Assembly: GCA_937924775.1 (NCBI GenBank)
Contig: CALDUT010000010.1
Location: 1 to 64,000 of the forward strand
Reading direction: 5' to 3'
Source: an uncultured Gemmata sp.
Lineage (GTDB): Bacteria; Planctomycetota; Planctomycetia; Gemmatales; Gemmataceae
DNA: 64,000 bases
Shown: in pieces, positions 26,076 to 35,432 of the stretch
How the letters are laid out: each line of letters starts with the position of its first letter
Position numbering within the stretch: the first letter of the stretch is position 1
Position numbers and translations under genes: made by a program
Notes under the pieces: generated by a model
Told to the model about the DNA's origin: nothing
Seen by the model: the letters and a program-made list of their open reading frames with translations, nothing else
Database searches by the model: none

Positions 26076-27512
26076 CTAAGCGATGATGTCGTGAATCACT
26101 TTGCCTTTGACATCGGTAAGCCGTTCATCCTTCCCATTGTGGCGGAAGGTGAGACGGGTGTGGTCGAGGCCCAGCAGGTGAAGGATAGTCGCATGCAGAT
26201 CATGGACGTGGACGCGGCCTTCCACACCATAGAGGCCGAATTCATCGGTGGCCCCATAAATGCATCCGCCTTTGACCCCACCGCCAGCCAACAGCATAGA
26301 GAAGCCGTAGGGGTTGTGGTCGCGGCCGCTGCTGCCTTCAGTCATCGGGGTGCGGCCGAATTCACCGCCCCAAATGACCAGCGTCTCGTCGAGAAGGCCG
26401 CGTTGCTTGAGGTCGCGGATGAGAGCTGCCGTGGGTTGATCGGCTCGTAGGCACATTTTGCTATGATTGCTTTCGATATCGGCGTGGGCATCCCATTGGC
26501 TGCCGGCGCCGCAGTAGATTTGCACGAAGCGGACCCCACGTTCGATGAGCCGCCGAGCTAACAAGCAGCGGATGCCGTATTCCATCGTCTCTTGACGGTT
26601 GAGGCCGTAGGCCTCTTTGGTTTTCTCCGTTTCTTGAGACAGATCCACCGCCTCGGGAGCGTGGGCCTGCATCCGGAACGCCAATTCGTAAGCGGCCTGA
26701 CGGGCGTCGAGTTGCGTATCGCCGGGGCGTTCCCGGCGGTGGATGCTATTGAGTTCGCCGATCAGTTCGAGCTTGTTTTTCTGACGTTCCTCGCCGACGT
26801 CACTGGGCGTGTCCAGATTCAATACGGGGCTTTTGCCACCGCGGAAGAGCGTACCTTGATAGGTGGCCGGCATGAAACCCGTGCCCCACACCCGGGCACC
26901 GCCAAAGACTTGCCCGCCGCCTTCTGTGAACACAACGAACCCCGGCAGATTGCGGTTCTCACTGCCCAAGCCATAAAGCGCCCAGGCCCCCAAGCTGGGC
27001 CGGCCCGCCAGGATCGAGCCGGTATTCATTTGACACACACTGCCCACATGATTCAGACCATCGGCCCAGCACGCACGCAAGAGCGTGAAATCGTCGGCAC
27101 ATTGGGCCATCTGGGGAAGCCAATCGCTGAAGTCCATGCCGCTTTGGCCGTATTTGGCGAATTTCCGCTTCGAGGCCAACAGGTTGTTGCCACCGGTGCC
27201 CATCGGCGTGATGACCTTGCCGAAACTGGCTGGCAGCGGTTGGCCGTGCCGGCGGGTCAGTTCCGGTTTAGGATCGGTCAGATCGACGTGGCTAGGTCCA
27301 CCCTCCATAAACAGGAAGATGACCCGTTTGGCTTTTGCTTCGAAGTGGGGTTTCTTGGGGGCCAGCGGGTCGATGTCCACCTTCGTGTCCGCGGCACGCG
27401 TTTCTTCCGCCAGCAGGGCGGCGAAGGCCAACGCGCCGAAACCGTTACCACAGCGTTGGAGGAATTCCCGGCGTGTGTGGTACAGTGGAACGTGGGGTTG
27501 CTGTATCGTCAT
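26076..27512 (-). CDS. DUF1501 domain protein
   Basis: 478 residues with a Tat-like leader (HTRREFLQRCGNGFGALAFAALLAEE). The body shows the sulfatase/phosphatase-like fold of the DUF1501 family: FLFMEGGPSHVDLTDPKPEL near the N-terminus, TLVIWGGEFGRTPMTEG and GRDHNPYGFSMLLAGGGVKGG (signature around 385-410). DUF1501 proteins occur almost always beside DUF1549/DUF1553 proteins in planctomycetes, as here (28788-30971). They are thought to work together in the degradation or handling of complex organic matter; the reaction is unknown. Confidence 0.9.
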   Translation of the reverse strand: MTIQQPHVPLYHTRREFLQRCGNGFGALAFAALLAEETRAADTKVDIDPLAPKKPHFEAKAKRVIFLFMEGGPSHVDLTDPKPELTRRHGQPLPASFGKVITPMGTGGNNLLASKRKFAKYGQSGMDFSDWLPQMAQCADDFTLLRACWADGLNHVGSVCQMNTGSILAGRPSLGAWALYGLGSENRNLPGFVVFTEGGGQVFGGARVWGTGFMPATYQGTLFRGGKSPVLNLDTPSDVGEERQKNKLELIGELNSIHRRERPGDTQLDARQAAYELAFRMQAHAPEAVDLSQETEKTKEAYGLNRQETMEYGIRCLLARRLIERGVRFVQIYCGAGSQWDAHADIESNHSKMCLRADQPTAALIRDLKQRGLLDETLVIWGGEFGRTPMTEGSSGRDHNPYGFSMLLAGGGVKGGCIYGATDEFGLYGVEGRVHVHDLHATILHLLGLDHTRLTFRHNGKDERLTDVKGKVIHDIIA

Positions 27513-27536
27513 GGTATCGGAACCCTGCTTTTGGAG

Positions 27537-28766
27537 TTAGTTGGGTGGAAGAGTGAGGGCGGTGGTTTCGCCCGCACGGACTTCCACTTCGGCTTGGAGT
27601 ATTCCGGCATGGATGCGGTATTGGCCCGCCGGCACATGGGTTATTGTCGCTTTCCCATCTTGAACTTCCGAACGTAAGTCCAAAGCGTACATGAGCCGGT
27701 GGAGAAGTGACTCGTTGTTTAGCAAGGCTTGCGGATCTCTCGGGAACAAGCGAACTTCGTCGATTTCCGCGGGGGCTGCGATTTCGACTGTACCCGAATG
27801 GGCCTCGTCGAATTTCAGTTCGGTGGTCACTCGTCCGGCGTCGGGCAGATCCACCCATTTCCATGTGATCGGGCCATTCTCGATCCGCGCGTAAATCAGA
27901 TACCGGCCGGGGGGAAGGTTGGTGAAATCGAATCGGGGAACAGATTTTTCGAAACGCAGGCTAGCGATCCGGGGAGCAAACGAAATGGACTGAACCGTGG
28001 TGCGAATGCCATCGTCGCCGGAGAGTTGGCTGCCGACACTATCGGAGATGGGTTTGCCGTCTCGGCCCAAGCTCACATAGCCGACCCGAATCGACTGGTC
28101 TTCCTTCAGAGCGGGCAATACTGTGCCTTCAATATAGGGCACTTCTAACTCGCCAGGCGGTTCAGCCAGCGAGCGGCGACGCAGGGCAATAAACGTACCT
28201 GCGACCACACTCTTGTGTTCCCCAGGCAGGCACAGATAAATCCGGCCCGGGATTTGGCCATTGGCTGGGCGGCCCAATTCCAAGGTCATGGCATAGCCGT
28301 TAGGGACGAAGCTGGTTTGCGGAAGGTTCGTGCCGTCGCGGATGGAAAGCTGTAGCGACAGGATATGGTCGGACCACGGCTGCGACGGTTGGACCACCCG
28401 CTTCAAACCCTCGCGGAGGTCAGTTTTGCTATCAAGGTCGATGGCGATACTCCGCTCGGGGAAGAATTCGTGGCCTTGTCGGATGGTGAGGCGGTGGCCT
28501 TCGAGTTCAACACGATCAGGGGTGAAGGCTTTCCCCTCCAACCGACCAGTCACTGGCGTTTCGGGGATCGTGTGTTGGGCCGGGTCCATCGCGTGGACAG
28601 GGATGGGCGGCGATGGGGCCGGCGTGGGCGTTGGGGGGATGGGTTGGCTGAGTGTGGGGCTTTGCACTCGGTCTGCTGCCGGGGGGCTGGGAGTCTGCGG
28701 CTGGCTACACCCAGAGCCCAGGCCGCCGACCAGGGCCAGCACGACAGTCAGTGGAAGTCGCGGCAT
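27537..28766 (-). CDS. Secreted lipoprotein between DUF1501 and DUF1549/1553 genes
   Basis: 409 residues. A short lipoprotein leader ends at LGSGCS, followed by a Pro/Thr-rich linker to about residue 60. The rest is beta-rich with transthyretin-like segments (FDFTNLPPGRYLIYARIE and ITHVPAGQYRIHAGILQAEV), suggesting carboxypeptidase-regulatory-like folds. GGGGAG precedes ATG 28766, and 21 bases separate it from the gene upstream, so all three genes form an operon. Probably an anchored binding partner of the two enzymes; function unknown. Confidence 0.65.
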   Translation of the reverse strand: MPRLPLTVVLALVGGLGSGCSQPQTPSPPAADRVQSPTLSQPIPPTPTPAPSPPIPVHAMDPAQHTIPETPVTGRLEGKAFTPDRVELEGHRLTIRQGHEFFPERSIAIDLDSKTDLREGLKRVVQPSQPWSDHILSLQLSIRDGTNLPQTSFVPNGYAMTLELGRPANGQIPGRIYLCLPGEHKSVVAGTFIALRRRSLAEPPGELEVPYIEGTVLPALKEDQSIRVGYVSLGRDGKPISDSVGSQLSGDDGIRTTVQSISFAPRIASLRFEKSVPRFDFTNLPPGRYLIYARIENGPITWKWVDLPDAGRVTTELKFDEAHSGTVEIAAPAEIDEVRLFPRDPQALLNNESLLHRLMYALDLRSEVQDGKATITHVPAGQYRIHAGILQAEVEVRAGETTALTLPPN

Positions 28767-28787
28767 GGGCGTTCGCTCCCCGGGGCG

Positions 28788-30971
28788 TCAGTCGATGTAG
28801 AGAAACTCGTTGATGTTCAACAACGCATGGCACAGGTCCACAACGGCTTCGGTCGGCGAGCCTTGATGCCGCTGCAAGAAGGCCAGCATGGCGTTGCGCT
28901 CTTCCTCTGTGGGTGAACGGTTGATGGCCAGTTGGAAGGCGCGATCAACGACTTTCGGATGATCCGTGCCCACCTCCAGCGTGACGCGAGTGGCGAAGGC
29001 TTTGGCAAACCCGAGAACGACACTGTCGTTCAAAAGTGTCAGTGCTTGCGGGGCGGTGGTGGTGGCAAATCGCCGGGCGCAGGTTTCGTTGCGATCAGGA
29101 GCGTCGAAGAGCAAAAACAGCGGGTAGCGCAGATTCCGCTTCACAAAAACGTAGATGCTGCGGCGGTTGCGTTCCTTGGGATCGGGGGTGGGTTTCCAGG
29201 CGGGCGTCGTCTTTTGCAATTCGGCGGGCAACTCAGGGAAAATACTGGGTCCACCGGCTTTGTGGTTGAGCTGCCCGCTGACAGCCAGCATGGCGTCGCG
29301 GAGGGTTTCCCCATCCAGACGGCGACGCGGAAACTGCCAGAGCAAGTGATTGTCTGGATCGATGTTCGCCCCTGTGGCCTGCCCGCGGCAATCTTGACGA
29401 TACGCGGCACTGGTCACAATTAGCCGGTGAATATGCTTCAGCGACCACGCGGCGGGTCGGGGCCCATCGGCTGGAACCACGGTGGGGTTCATCAGTTCGC
29501 TGGCGAGCCAATCGAGCAATTCTGGATGCGTTGGCTTATCCCCGGCCACACCAAAATCACTGGACGTTCGCACGATGCCATAACTGAAGTGGTGCTGCCA
29601 CAATCGGTTGACAATGACCCGGGCCGTCAAGGGATTATCCTGCGATGCAATCCAAGCCGCCAATGCCGCACGGCGACCCGGTGAACCATTTCTCGGCTCA
29701 GCCACAGCATCCTGTGGAGTAATAACGTTGATGTAACCAGGAACAACTTTATCTCCGGGTTTACGCCATTCTCCGCGTTTGAACAGATAGGTTGGCGGCG
29801 GTTCGGGAAGGTCCGTCATAACCATAGCTTGCGGTGGATCGGCCGGTTTATCCTTCTCGAACTGGGCGAGCTGAGCTTTGAGGGCGTCGTAGTGTTCCTT
29901 ATCTGTTCCCTTGAGGCTTTTGGAAACGTCCTTGGCTCCGGAATACACCTGCTTTTCCACCATCGCGGCGATCTGTTTTTCCAACGGCGAGCGTTTCTCG
30001 AAGGGAATATCGAGAAGGTTGGCGTATTCTTCGGGGAAGCGTTTCCGTTGCCGTTGGCTTTCCTTTTGCCGAAGCGGTTCTTCGATTGTTGCGATGGCCT
30101 GACGGATCTCGGCGGTTTTGGCTTGCCAAGCAGCCAATTGTCGGTCGTATTCGGCTTGCTGAGCGGGTGTGAAGAGTTTCTTCTCGATGGGCCAGAAACC
30201 CGCGAAGAACGCCTGCATGCGGAAGTAATCATCTTGCGTGACGGGGTCGTATTTGTGGTCGTGACAGCGGGCACAGCCGGCCGTGAGGCCGAGGAAAGTG
30301 GCCGCGGTGGTGTCGGTGATGTCGGTGATGATTTCGTAGCGACGCTGTTCGAGGTTGACGGCGTTGTATTCGTCGGGGTAGTGTCGCAGAAAACCGGTGG
30401 CGATCCAGGCATCCCAGCTATCAGGATAAAGTTCATCCCCAGCCAGCTGCTCTTGGAGGAAGCGATCGAAGGGTTTGTCCGCGTTGAAGCTTTGGATGAC
30501 ATAGTCGCGATAACGCCAGGCGTGCGGACGGACACCGTCGGCATTGAAGCCATCGGTTTCCGCGAAGCGGACCAAATCCAGCCACCACAAGGCCTGCCGT
30601 TCACCAAATTGGGGGCTGGCGAGAAGCCGGTCCACGAGTTTTTCGTAAGCCTGTGGCGAGGTATCGTTGACAAACGCCGCGACTTCCTCCGGAGTCGGTG
30701 GAAGACCGATGAGGTCGTAATACAATCGGCGAATCAGGGTCTGCCGGTGGGCTTCTGGGGCATATGTCAGGTTGTGTTCGGCGAGTTTGGCCAGGAGAAA
30801 GTGGTCGATGGGGTTGTGGAGAGACGTTGGGGGATTGTTGACTTTGGGCGGGGCAGGGCGTTGAAAAGGATGAAAGGCCCAGTCTTCCGGTAGCGGGTCA
30901 GCCGCGGGTGCGAGGGGGGTGAAGACAATGCCAATGAGTGCGATGATCGAAACGCGGAGTAGCCGCGGCAT
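28788..30971 (-). CDS. DUF1549 and DUF1553 domain protein
   Basis: 727 residues. A signal peptide (LLRVSIIALIGIVFTPLAPA) is followed by the DUF1549 domain (about 40-250), with LIRRLYYDLIGLPPTPEEV, WWLDLVRFAETDGFN and a heme-like CARCHDHKYDP. A coiled middle (about 255-400) is followed by DUF1553 (about 445-700) with ARVIVNRLWQHHFSYGIV and APQALTLLNDS. It lacks the N-terminal PSCyt1 cytochrome domain often fused in this family. AGGAG precedes ATG 30971. Secreted or periplasmic. Pairs functionally with the downstream DUF1501 protein by conserved context. Confidence 0.9.
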   Translation of the reverse strand: MPRLLRVSIIALIGIVFTPLAPAADPLPEDWAFHPFQRPAPPKVNNPPTSLHNPIDHFLLAKLAEHNLTYAPEAHRQTLIRRLYYDLIGLPPTPEEVAAFVNDTSPQAYEKLVDRLLASPQFGERQALWWLDLVRFAETDGFNADGVRPHAWRYRDYVIQSFNADKPFDRFLQEQLAGDELYPDSWDAWIATGFLRHYPDEYNAVNLEQRRYEIITDITDTTAATFLGLTAGCARCHDHKYDPVTQDDYFRMQAFFAGFWPIEKKLFTPAQQAEYDRQLAAWQAKTAEIRQAIATIEEPLRQKESQRQRKRFPEEYANLLDIPFEKRSPLEKQIAAMVEKQVYSGAKDVSKSLKGTDKEHYDALKAQLAQFEKDKPADPPQAMVMTDLPEPPPTYLFKRGEWRKPGDKVVPGYINVITPQDAVAEPRNGSPGRRAALAAWIASQDNPLTARVIVNRLWQHHFSYGIVRTSSDFGVAGDKPTHPELLDWLASELMNPTVVPADGPRPAAWSLKHIHRLIVTSAAYRQDCRGQATGANIDPDNHLLWQFPRRRLDGETLRDAMLAVSGQLNHKAGGPSIFPELPAELQKTTPAWKPTPDPKERNRRSIYVFVKRNLRYPLFLLFDAPDRNETCARRFATTTAPQALTLLNDSVVLGFAKAFATRVTLEVGTDHPKVVDRAFQLAINRSPTEEERNAMLAFLQRHQGSPTEAVVDLCHALLNINEFLYID

Positions 30972-31159
30972 CTCCGGCTCCTGTAGGCGGGAACAAACTC
31001 TGCTATTGGATTAAGATACCCGCCGTCAGACGGGGCAGACAATAAAAATCCGGCCCTACGCCGTCCTCGCCCCGAATAGTCTGTTCAATTTTTGGTCAGA
31101 CCAAGTCTCCTGAGCTATTGGGTCTTGCGTCCCGGAGGGGGCTCCGTGTTTGGGTATGT

Positions 31160-32479
31160 TCATTTGGCCCCGGTGAGGGCGCGGCTGAGGGCGTAGTGGA
31201 CTTCCGCGGAGTTACGGACAATCAGGGATTGCGTGGGGGCGTGGTAGAGGATGCTGCCGGGACCATGGGTGTCGCGGCCTTCCCACGAGAGCGGATCAAT
31301 TTTGCGGATCAATTCGATGATGTTCGCCACGTTGGCTTGCTGCTGTTGCAAGTTCAAAAAGGGACCCCACAGAATATCACTGAACATGCCACCGTTGACC
31401 AAATCCCCAATGTAATAGACGCGGGTCGTCAGGAGCGATTTGGCCCGTTCGACCGTCATAATCTGGATCGCTTCATCACGGACGATGAAGGTCAGCCCTT
31501 GGGTAGCGAGGACCGAACGCAACGCGGTGCGGGCCGAAATCCCCTTCGCTTGCAGGGTGACACCGCGACTGAGATCCAAGTTGAGGTCTTCCAACGATTT
31601 CTTATCGACCAACAGGGGTTGGTTGATCATGTTGGAGAGATCCTGGAGGGCTTCTTCTAAAGGCCGTTCGAGGAAAGTGACCGTCACCGCGGATTCCAAC
31701 GCTTCGATGATCTTCTTCTCTTGGTCGCTCAGAGGAATTTGGTTCGCTTTGAGGCGGCGTTCAGAGAGTTCTTTCCAGTTCGCAGGGAATTCGACGTCGG
31801 AAATCGCCGGTAGCGACGACTTGTTCATCTGCTTTTGCCATTCCACCCAGCGGCGGCTGCTCTCGACATAGTGGGCTTGGGCGTCTGCGATCCGATCTTT
31901 GAGAGATTCGGTTTGCCGCAAAGCCAGCACCGAGGGGTTATTGGGATACAGCCGTGCCAGTCGGGCGATCTCGGCTTCGGCATAATTCGTCTTGCCCTCG
32001 GTCTGATATTTCTCCACCAGTTTAATGCCGGCGAGAACATCCTTGTACTCCGCAAGCTGTTTGGCCGCGGCTTCCTTGAGAGCGTCTTTGACCTCATTGG
32101 CTTTGGGATCGAGCCAAATCCCAGGCGGATTGGGATTGGCGGCGGGCCGACCTTCAATAGCCGCTAACGCCGCGTCGAGCTTGGCGGTCAATTGCGTACG
32201 TTTGGCTTCGCTGATCCCGGGCGCCAGTTGGAGATTCGCCTTGGCGGTTTTGAGCGTTTGGAGGGCCTTAGCGGTATGGCGACCTTTGGCCAGGGCATGG
32301 GCGTTGTCGATTTGCAGAAGCACTTCAGCTTCCGCTTTTTGTTCAGCGATTTGGCGTTGGAGTTTGGCGGCTTCGATGGGGTCGGGTTGTCGTCCCGGTT
32401 GGGCGAATGCGCCGGCGACGAACAGACCCATTGCGGCCACACTTGCCGCGAGTACTCGGGACATGGTTACGGCGGTCAT
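31160..32479 (-). CDS. Periplasmic protein with secretin-N-like domain
   Basis: 439 residues from ATG 32479, which has GGAGGG just upstream. A signal peptide (VLAASVAAMGLFVAGAFA) is followed by a helical, TPR-like half (about 30-240). Residues about 255-345 resemble the STN/secretin N-terminal fold: VTFLERPLEEALQDLSNMI, GVTLQAKGISARTALRSVL, LTFIVRDEAIQIMT. The C-terminal stretch ends with LIVRNSAEVHYALSRAL, like the N1 domain of secretins. No secretin beta-domain is present. It may be an accessory of a type II-like secretion or surface system; exact role unknown. Confidence 0.65.
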   Translation of the reverse strand: MTAVTMSRVLAASVAAMGLFVAGAFAQPGRQPDPIEAAKLQRQIAEQKAEAEVLLQIDNAHALAKGRHTAKALQTLKTAKANLQLAPGISEAKRTQLTAKLDAALAAIEGRPAANPNPPGIWLDPKANEVKDALKEAAAKQLAEYKDVLAGIKLVEKYQTEGKTNYAEAEIARLARLYPNNPSVLALRQTESLKDRIADAQAHYVESSRRWVEWQKQMNKSSLPAISDVEFPANWKELSERRLKANQIPLSDQEKKIIEALESAVTVTFLERPLEEALQDLSNMINQPLLVDKKSLEDLNLDLSRGVTLQAKGISARTALRSVLATQGLTFIVRDEAIQIMTVERAKSLLTTRVYYIGDLVNGGMFSDILWGPFLNLQQQQANVANIIELIRKIDPLSWEGRDTHGPGSILYHAPTQSLIVRNSAEVHYALSRALTGAK

Positions 32480-32694
32480 CGTGCCCTCCGGATTCTACCT
32501 GTACAGAAAAACTCCACCCGTACAGACAAACCCAACCCCTATTGAGTTAACGTACCCGCGCCCAAGGCTGTTTGCCAAGATTTTTCACTATGCCGGAAAT
32601 AACAACAGCCGTTAAACCCGTTTGGGCTACGCTTCCTCACCAACATTGACCACACGGAGCAGACATGGTAATTCGCCCTTTGGGAGGAATTGGT

Positions 32695-33405
32695 ATGCGC
32701 CGCCGGCGACAAGTCCTATCCGCGATGGCGATACTGGCGACAGCACTGGGTTTGGCCGCCGGTGGGTTGCTTTACGTTATCCAAAAGGCTCCCGCGTTTT
32801 ATATTGCTGCCGATCACCCCAGTGATTGGGACACCCATGAAAGCTCCGCCCGGTTTCTGACCCGGGTCCTCGATTTGCAAAATGACATTCGCTCGAAAGA
32901 CGCTTGGGGCGATACCTTCTCGGTTGAGGAAATCAATTCCTTTTTCATCGAAAATCTCGGGCCTGGCGGAAAATTCACGGACAGTTTGCCCCCTGGGTTC
33001 CACTCGCCCCGTTTGGCCATCGATGGCGACCGACTGTTTTGGGGAATTCAGTACGGGGAAGGATTTTGGAGTACGATCCTGTGGTTGGAACTGAAGGTGT
33101 GGCTGGTCGCGGGGCAAACCAACTTGGCTGCTGTTGAAATTTGCCATCTGAAGGCCGGGGCGCTGCCGTTTGGTTCACTCTCGTTGCTCGATAAGATCGC
33201 CGACGTGGCCCGCGACATGAGCATGGACATCACTTGGTACCGTAACGGGCGTAATCCTGTGGGTTTGGTCCGATTCTTCGCCAGACAGCCCCGAGCCACC
33301 TCCCAGATTCTCACCTTGGAGGTGAAAGAGGGGAAAATCGTCGTCGCGGGGCGAACGTCCCTCGACATCGGCCCGGTGGCGAACCTCAACGCGGCGAATC
33401 CTTAA
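32695..33405 (+). CDS. Membrane-anchored hypothetical protein (236 aa)
   Basis: ATG 32695 has GGAGGA at 32682-32687, better than the in-frame ATG at 32665. An Arg-rich start and one hydrophobic segment (about 8-30) form a signal anchor. The remaining roughly 200 residues are soluble, with a conserved-looking stretch SVEEINSFFIENLGPGG and mixed alpha/beta composition. I do not recognise the family. Its last 20 bases overlap the convergent phosphoesterase gene. Confidence 0.6.
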   Translation: MRRRRQVLSAMAILATALGLAAGGLLYVIQKAPAFYIAADHPSDWDTHESSARFLTRVLDLQNDIRSKDAWGDTFSVEEINSFFIENLGPGGKFTDSLPPGFHSPRLAIDGDRLFWGIQYGEGFWSTILWLELKVWLVAGQTNLAAVEICHLKAGALPFGSLSLLDKIADVARDMSMDITWYRNGRNPVGLVRFFARQPRATSQILTLEVKEGKIVVAGRTSLDIGPVANLNAANP

Positions 33406-33739
33406 GATGGAAACACCAACTGCTGTCCGGTTTCTGCCACAAACTCGCTCGGCCTTGTAATTTCCTTCCCCTCAGCTCAAGTTCGACGCGCTCGGCCGTT
33501 TCGAGCAGCCATTGGCATTCACCCTGATCCCACCGGCGAACTACGCCCCGATCGCCCGACACTGGGCCTTCGTAGTCCAGATACATCAACCGGTGCTCGA
33601 CGTTGCGCTCCGCGACAATCACGCGCTGGGCCGCCGGCTCCTCAGACAAACGCCAAGCTCGTAATACGCTCCCAGTCTCCACGAGAAAATCCCAATGGAG
33701 TATTGGCCAGTCGTGCTGAAGGACGACAAATCGGACCAC
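33386..33739 (-). CDS. Stand-alone LigD-type 3'-phosphoesterase domain protein
   Basis: 117 residues from GTG 33739; ATG 33790 is an alternative with no RBS. The sequence VVRFVVLQHDWPILHWDF matches the phosphoesterase module usually fused to DNA ligase D, with its metal-binding His-x5-His-x-Asp pattern. MYLDYEGPVSGDRGVV matches the second motif. The Arg that follows the Asp in active LigD modules (DFRLE) is Leu here (DFLVE). It would act in 3'-end healing in DNA repair, but no ligase or Ku gene is nearby and the missing Arg leaves activity uncertain. Confidence 0.7.
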   Translation of the reverse strand: MVRFVVLQHDWPILHWDFLVETGSVLRAWRLSEEPAAQRVIVAERNVEHRLMYLDYEGPVSGDRGVVRRWDQGECQWLLETAERVELELRGRKLQGRASLWQKPDSSWCFHLKDSPR

Positions 33740-33813
33740 AAATCGGCCTACGATTTTGGGAATAATCCGGATACAATGCCATGCTAGCAAAAAATAGCAT
33801 TGAGATCCGCATC

Positions 33814-34311
33814 ATGGCTAAGACGAAAAAGAAGGACAAGAAGGAAAATCCCGACGGTACGGTGAACATTTGCCGCAACCGCCGGGCGTTTCACGATTAC
33901 GAAATTCTCGATACACTCGAATGCGGGATTGTGCTGGTGGGAACAGAGGTGAAAAGTCTTCGCGAAGGCTATGCCAGTTTGGAGGATGCTTACGCCCGCA
34001 TTGAGGATGGCGAGGTGTGGTTGATCGGGGCCGAAATTCCCGAGTACACTTTCGGCAACCGGCTCAATCATAAGCCAAAACGGCCCCGGAAACTCCTGCT
34101 GCACCGCCGGGAAATCGCCAAATTCGCTGGGAAAGCCTCCGAACGCGGCCTGACACTGGTCCCACTGCGGCTGTACTTCAAAGACGGGAAAGCCAAAGTG
34201 GAACTGGCCGTTGCTCGCGGCAAACAAGCTCACGACAAGCGCGAATCGCTCAAGAAAGCCGACGCTCAGCGGGAAATGGACCGGGCCATCGCGGCCCGCC
34301 GGCGTCGCTGA
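33814..34311 (+). CDS. smpB: SsrA-binding protein
   Basis: The 165-residue tmRNA partner in trans-translation rescue of stalled ribosomes. NRRAFHDYEILDTLECGIVL, GTEVKSLREG, ASLEDAYARIEDGEVWL and the basic tail (QREMDRAIAARRRR) are canonical. ATG 33814 gives a lysine-rich start typical of SmpB; the frame extends to 33781 without support. No tmRNA gene was found nearby. Confidence 0.96.
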   Translation: MAKTKKKDKKENPDGTVNICRNRRAFHDYEILDTLECGIVLVGTEVKSLREGYASLEDAYARIEDGEVWLIGAEIPEYTFGNRLNHKPKRPRKLLLHRREIAKFAGKASERGLTLVPLRLYFKDGKAKVELAVARGKQAHDKRESLKKADAQREMDRAIAARRRR

Positions 34312-34356
34312 GCGTCGCGACCGGGTACAAAAGCCGACCAACCACGGAGGGTTGCT

Positions 34357-35421
34357 GTGCGGTTAGCTGCATTGGTGGAATCTGCGACGCATGTGTGCTG
34401 CCGCTACCGGTTGGCTGCGTTCCGCCCAGCGTTACTGGCTCGCGGGTATACCCTCGACATCCACTCGCTGCCCCGATCGCTCCTAGGTCGCTTCCGACTG
34501 GGTCGGGAGCTGGCCCACTACGATGCGGTCATCCTCCAGCGGAAATTGCTCCCGCGTTGGCTTTTGACCCGGTTGCGACGTTGCACCCAATGCTTGATCT
34601 TTGACTTCGATGATGCCCTCTGGCTACGCGATTCCTATTCCCGTAAAGGTTTTTATGATCCCAGTCGCGTGGCCCGGTTCCGGGCAACAGTCGAAGCCGC
34701 GGATCTGATTGTCGCCGGCAACGACTATCTGGCCGCCGAAGCCCGGCAATACACGGCCGCAGAGCGCGTCCATGTCGTTCCAACGTGCATCGATGTCGCA
34801 AATTATCCATCCCAATCAGTAGCTCCTCTGAACCCAGTTGGTGGCGCGGAAATCACTGGGTCATCAGTACTTGCGTCAGAATCGCGGCCTCTGACGCTTG
34901 TCTGGATAGGTTCTTCTAGCACCCTTCAAGGCCTGGAACGCTTCGCCCCTACGCTCTCGGCCATCGGGCAGGCCTTACCCGGCATGCGGTTGAAACTCAT
35001 CTGCGATCGGTTTACGGAATTTCCTCCCCTCTTGGTTCAACGGTGCGTGTGGGAGGAAACTACCGAAGCTCGGGAGATAGCCACTGCGGATGTCGGGATT
35101 GCGTGGGTACCGGATGACCCCTGGAGCCGCGGCAAGTGCGGGTTGAAGATTTTGCAGTATCAAGCCGCGGGATTGCCAGTGGTGGCCAATCCGGTGGGCG
35201 TTCAAGCCCAAATGGTTCATCCGGGTACAGGCTTTCTGGCCGTGACTACCGAACAGTGGGTGGAGGCGATTCGAACGCTCGCCGCCAATCCATCCTTGCG
35301 GATGACATTGGGGCAAGCCGGGCGGCGGCAGGTCGAAGCTCGCTACAGCATTGACGCGGGGGCCCAGTTGTGGTTGGAGTTGCTGTCCCGATGGCCCTGC
35401 CTCGCACGGCGAGCCGGTTGA
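34357..35421 (+). CDS. Glycosyltransferase, GT4-like GT-B fold
   Basis: 354 residues. The C-terminal half shows the GT4 nucleotide-sugar site: LVWIGSSSTLQGLERFAPTL, ADVGIAWVPDDPWSRGKCGLKILQYQAAGLPVVANPVG with the conserved Glu position replaced within KCGLK (signature around 255-290). The N-terminus has a glycosyl-acceptor fold with YRLAAFRPALLARGY and LIFDFDDALWL. GTG 34357 has CGGAGG at 34345-34350. The two-kinase gene starts 11 bases downstream, so both probably build or modify a lipopolysaccharide-like glycan. Confidence 0.8.
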   Translation: MRLAALVESATHVCCRYRLAAFRPALLARGYTLDIHSLPRSLLGRFRLGRELAHYDAVILQRKLLPRWLLTRLRRCTQCLIFDFDDALWLRDSYSRKGFYDPSRVARFRATVEAADLIVAGNDYLAAEARQYTAAERVHVVPTCIDVANYPSQSVAPLNPVGGAEITGSSVLASESRPLTLVWIGSSSTLQGLERFAPTLSAIGQALPGMRLKLICDRFTEFPPLLVQRCVWEETTEAREIATADVGIAWVPDDPWSRGKCGLKILQYQAAGLPVVANPVGVQAQMVHPGTGFLAVTTEQWVEAIRTLAANPSLRMTLGQAGRRQVEARYSIDAGAQLWLELLSRWPCLARRAG

Positions 35422-35432
35422 GGTCTGAGATC

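Noticed and set aside
26592-27677. 361-codon open frame on the plus strand
   Set aside because: Antisense to the DUF1501 gene, which has clear family motifs; the product of this frame has none.
29829-30893. 354-codon open frame on the plus strand
   Set aside because: Antisense to the DUF1549/1553 gene. It is Phe/Gly/Val-rich with no motif.
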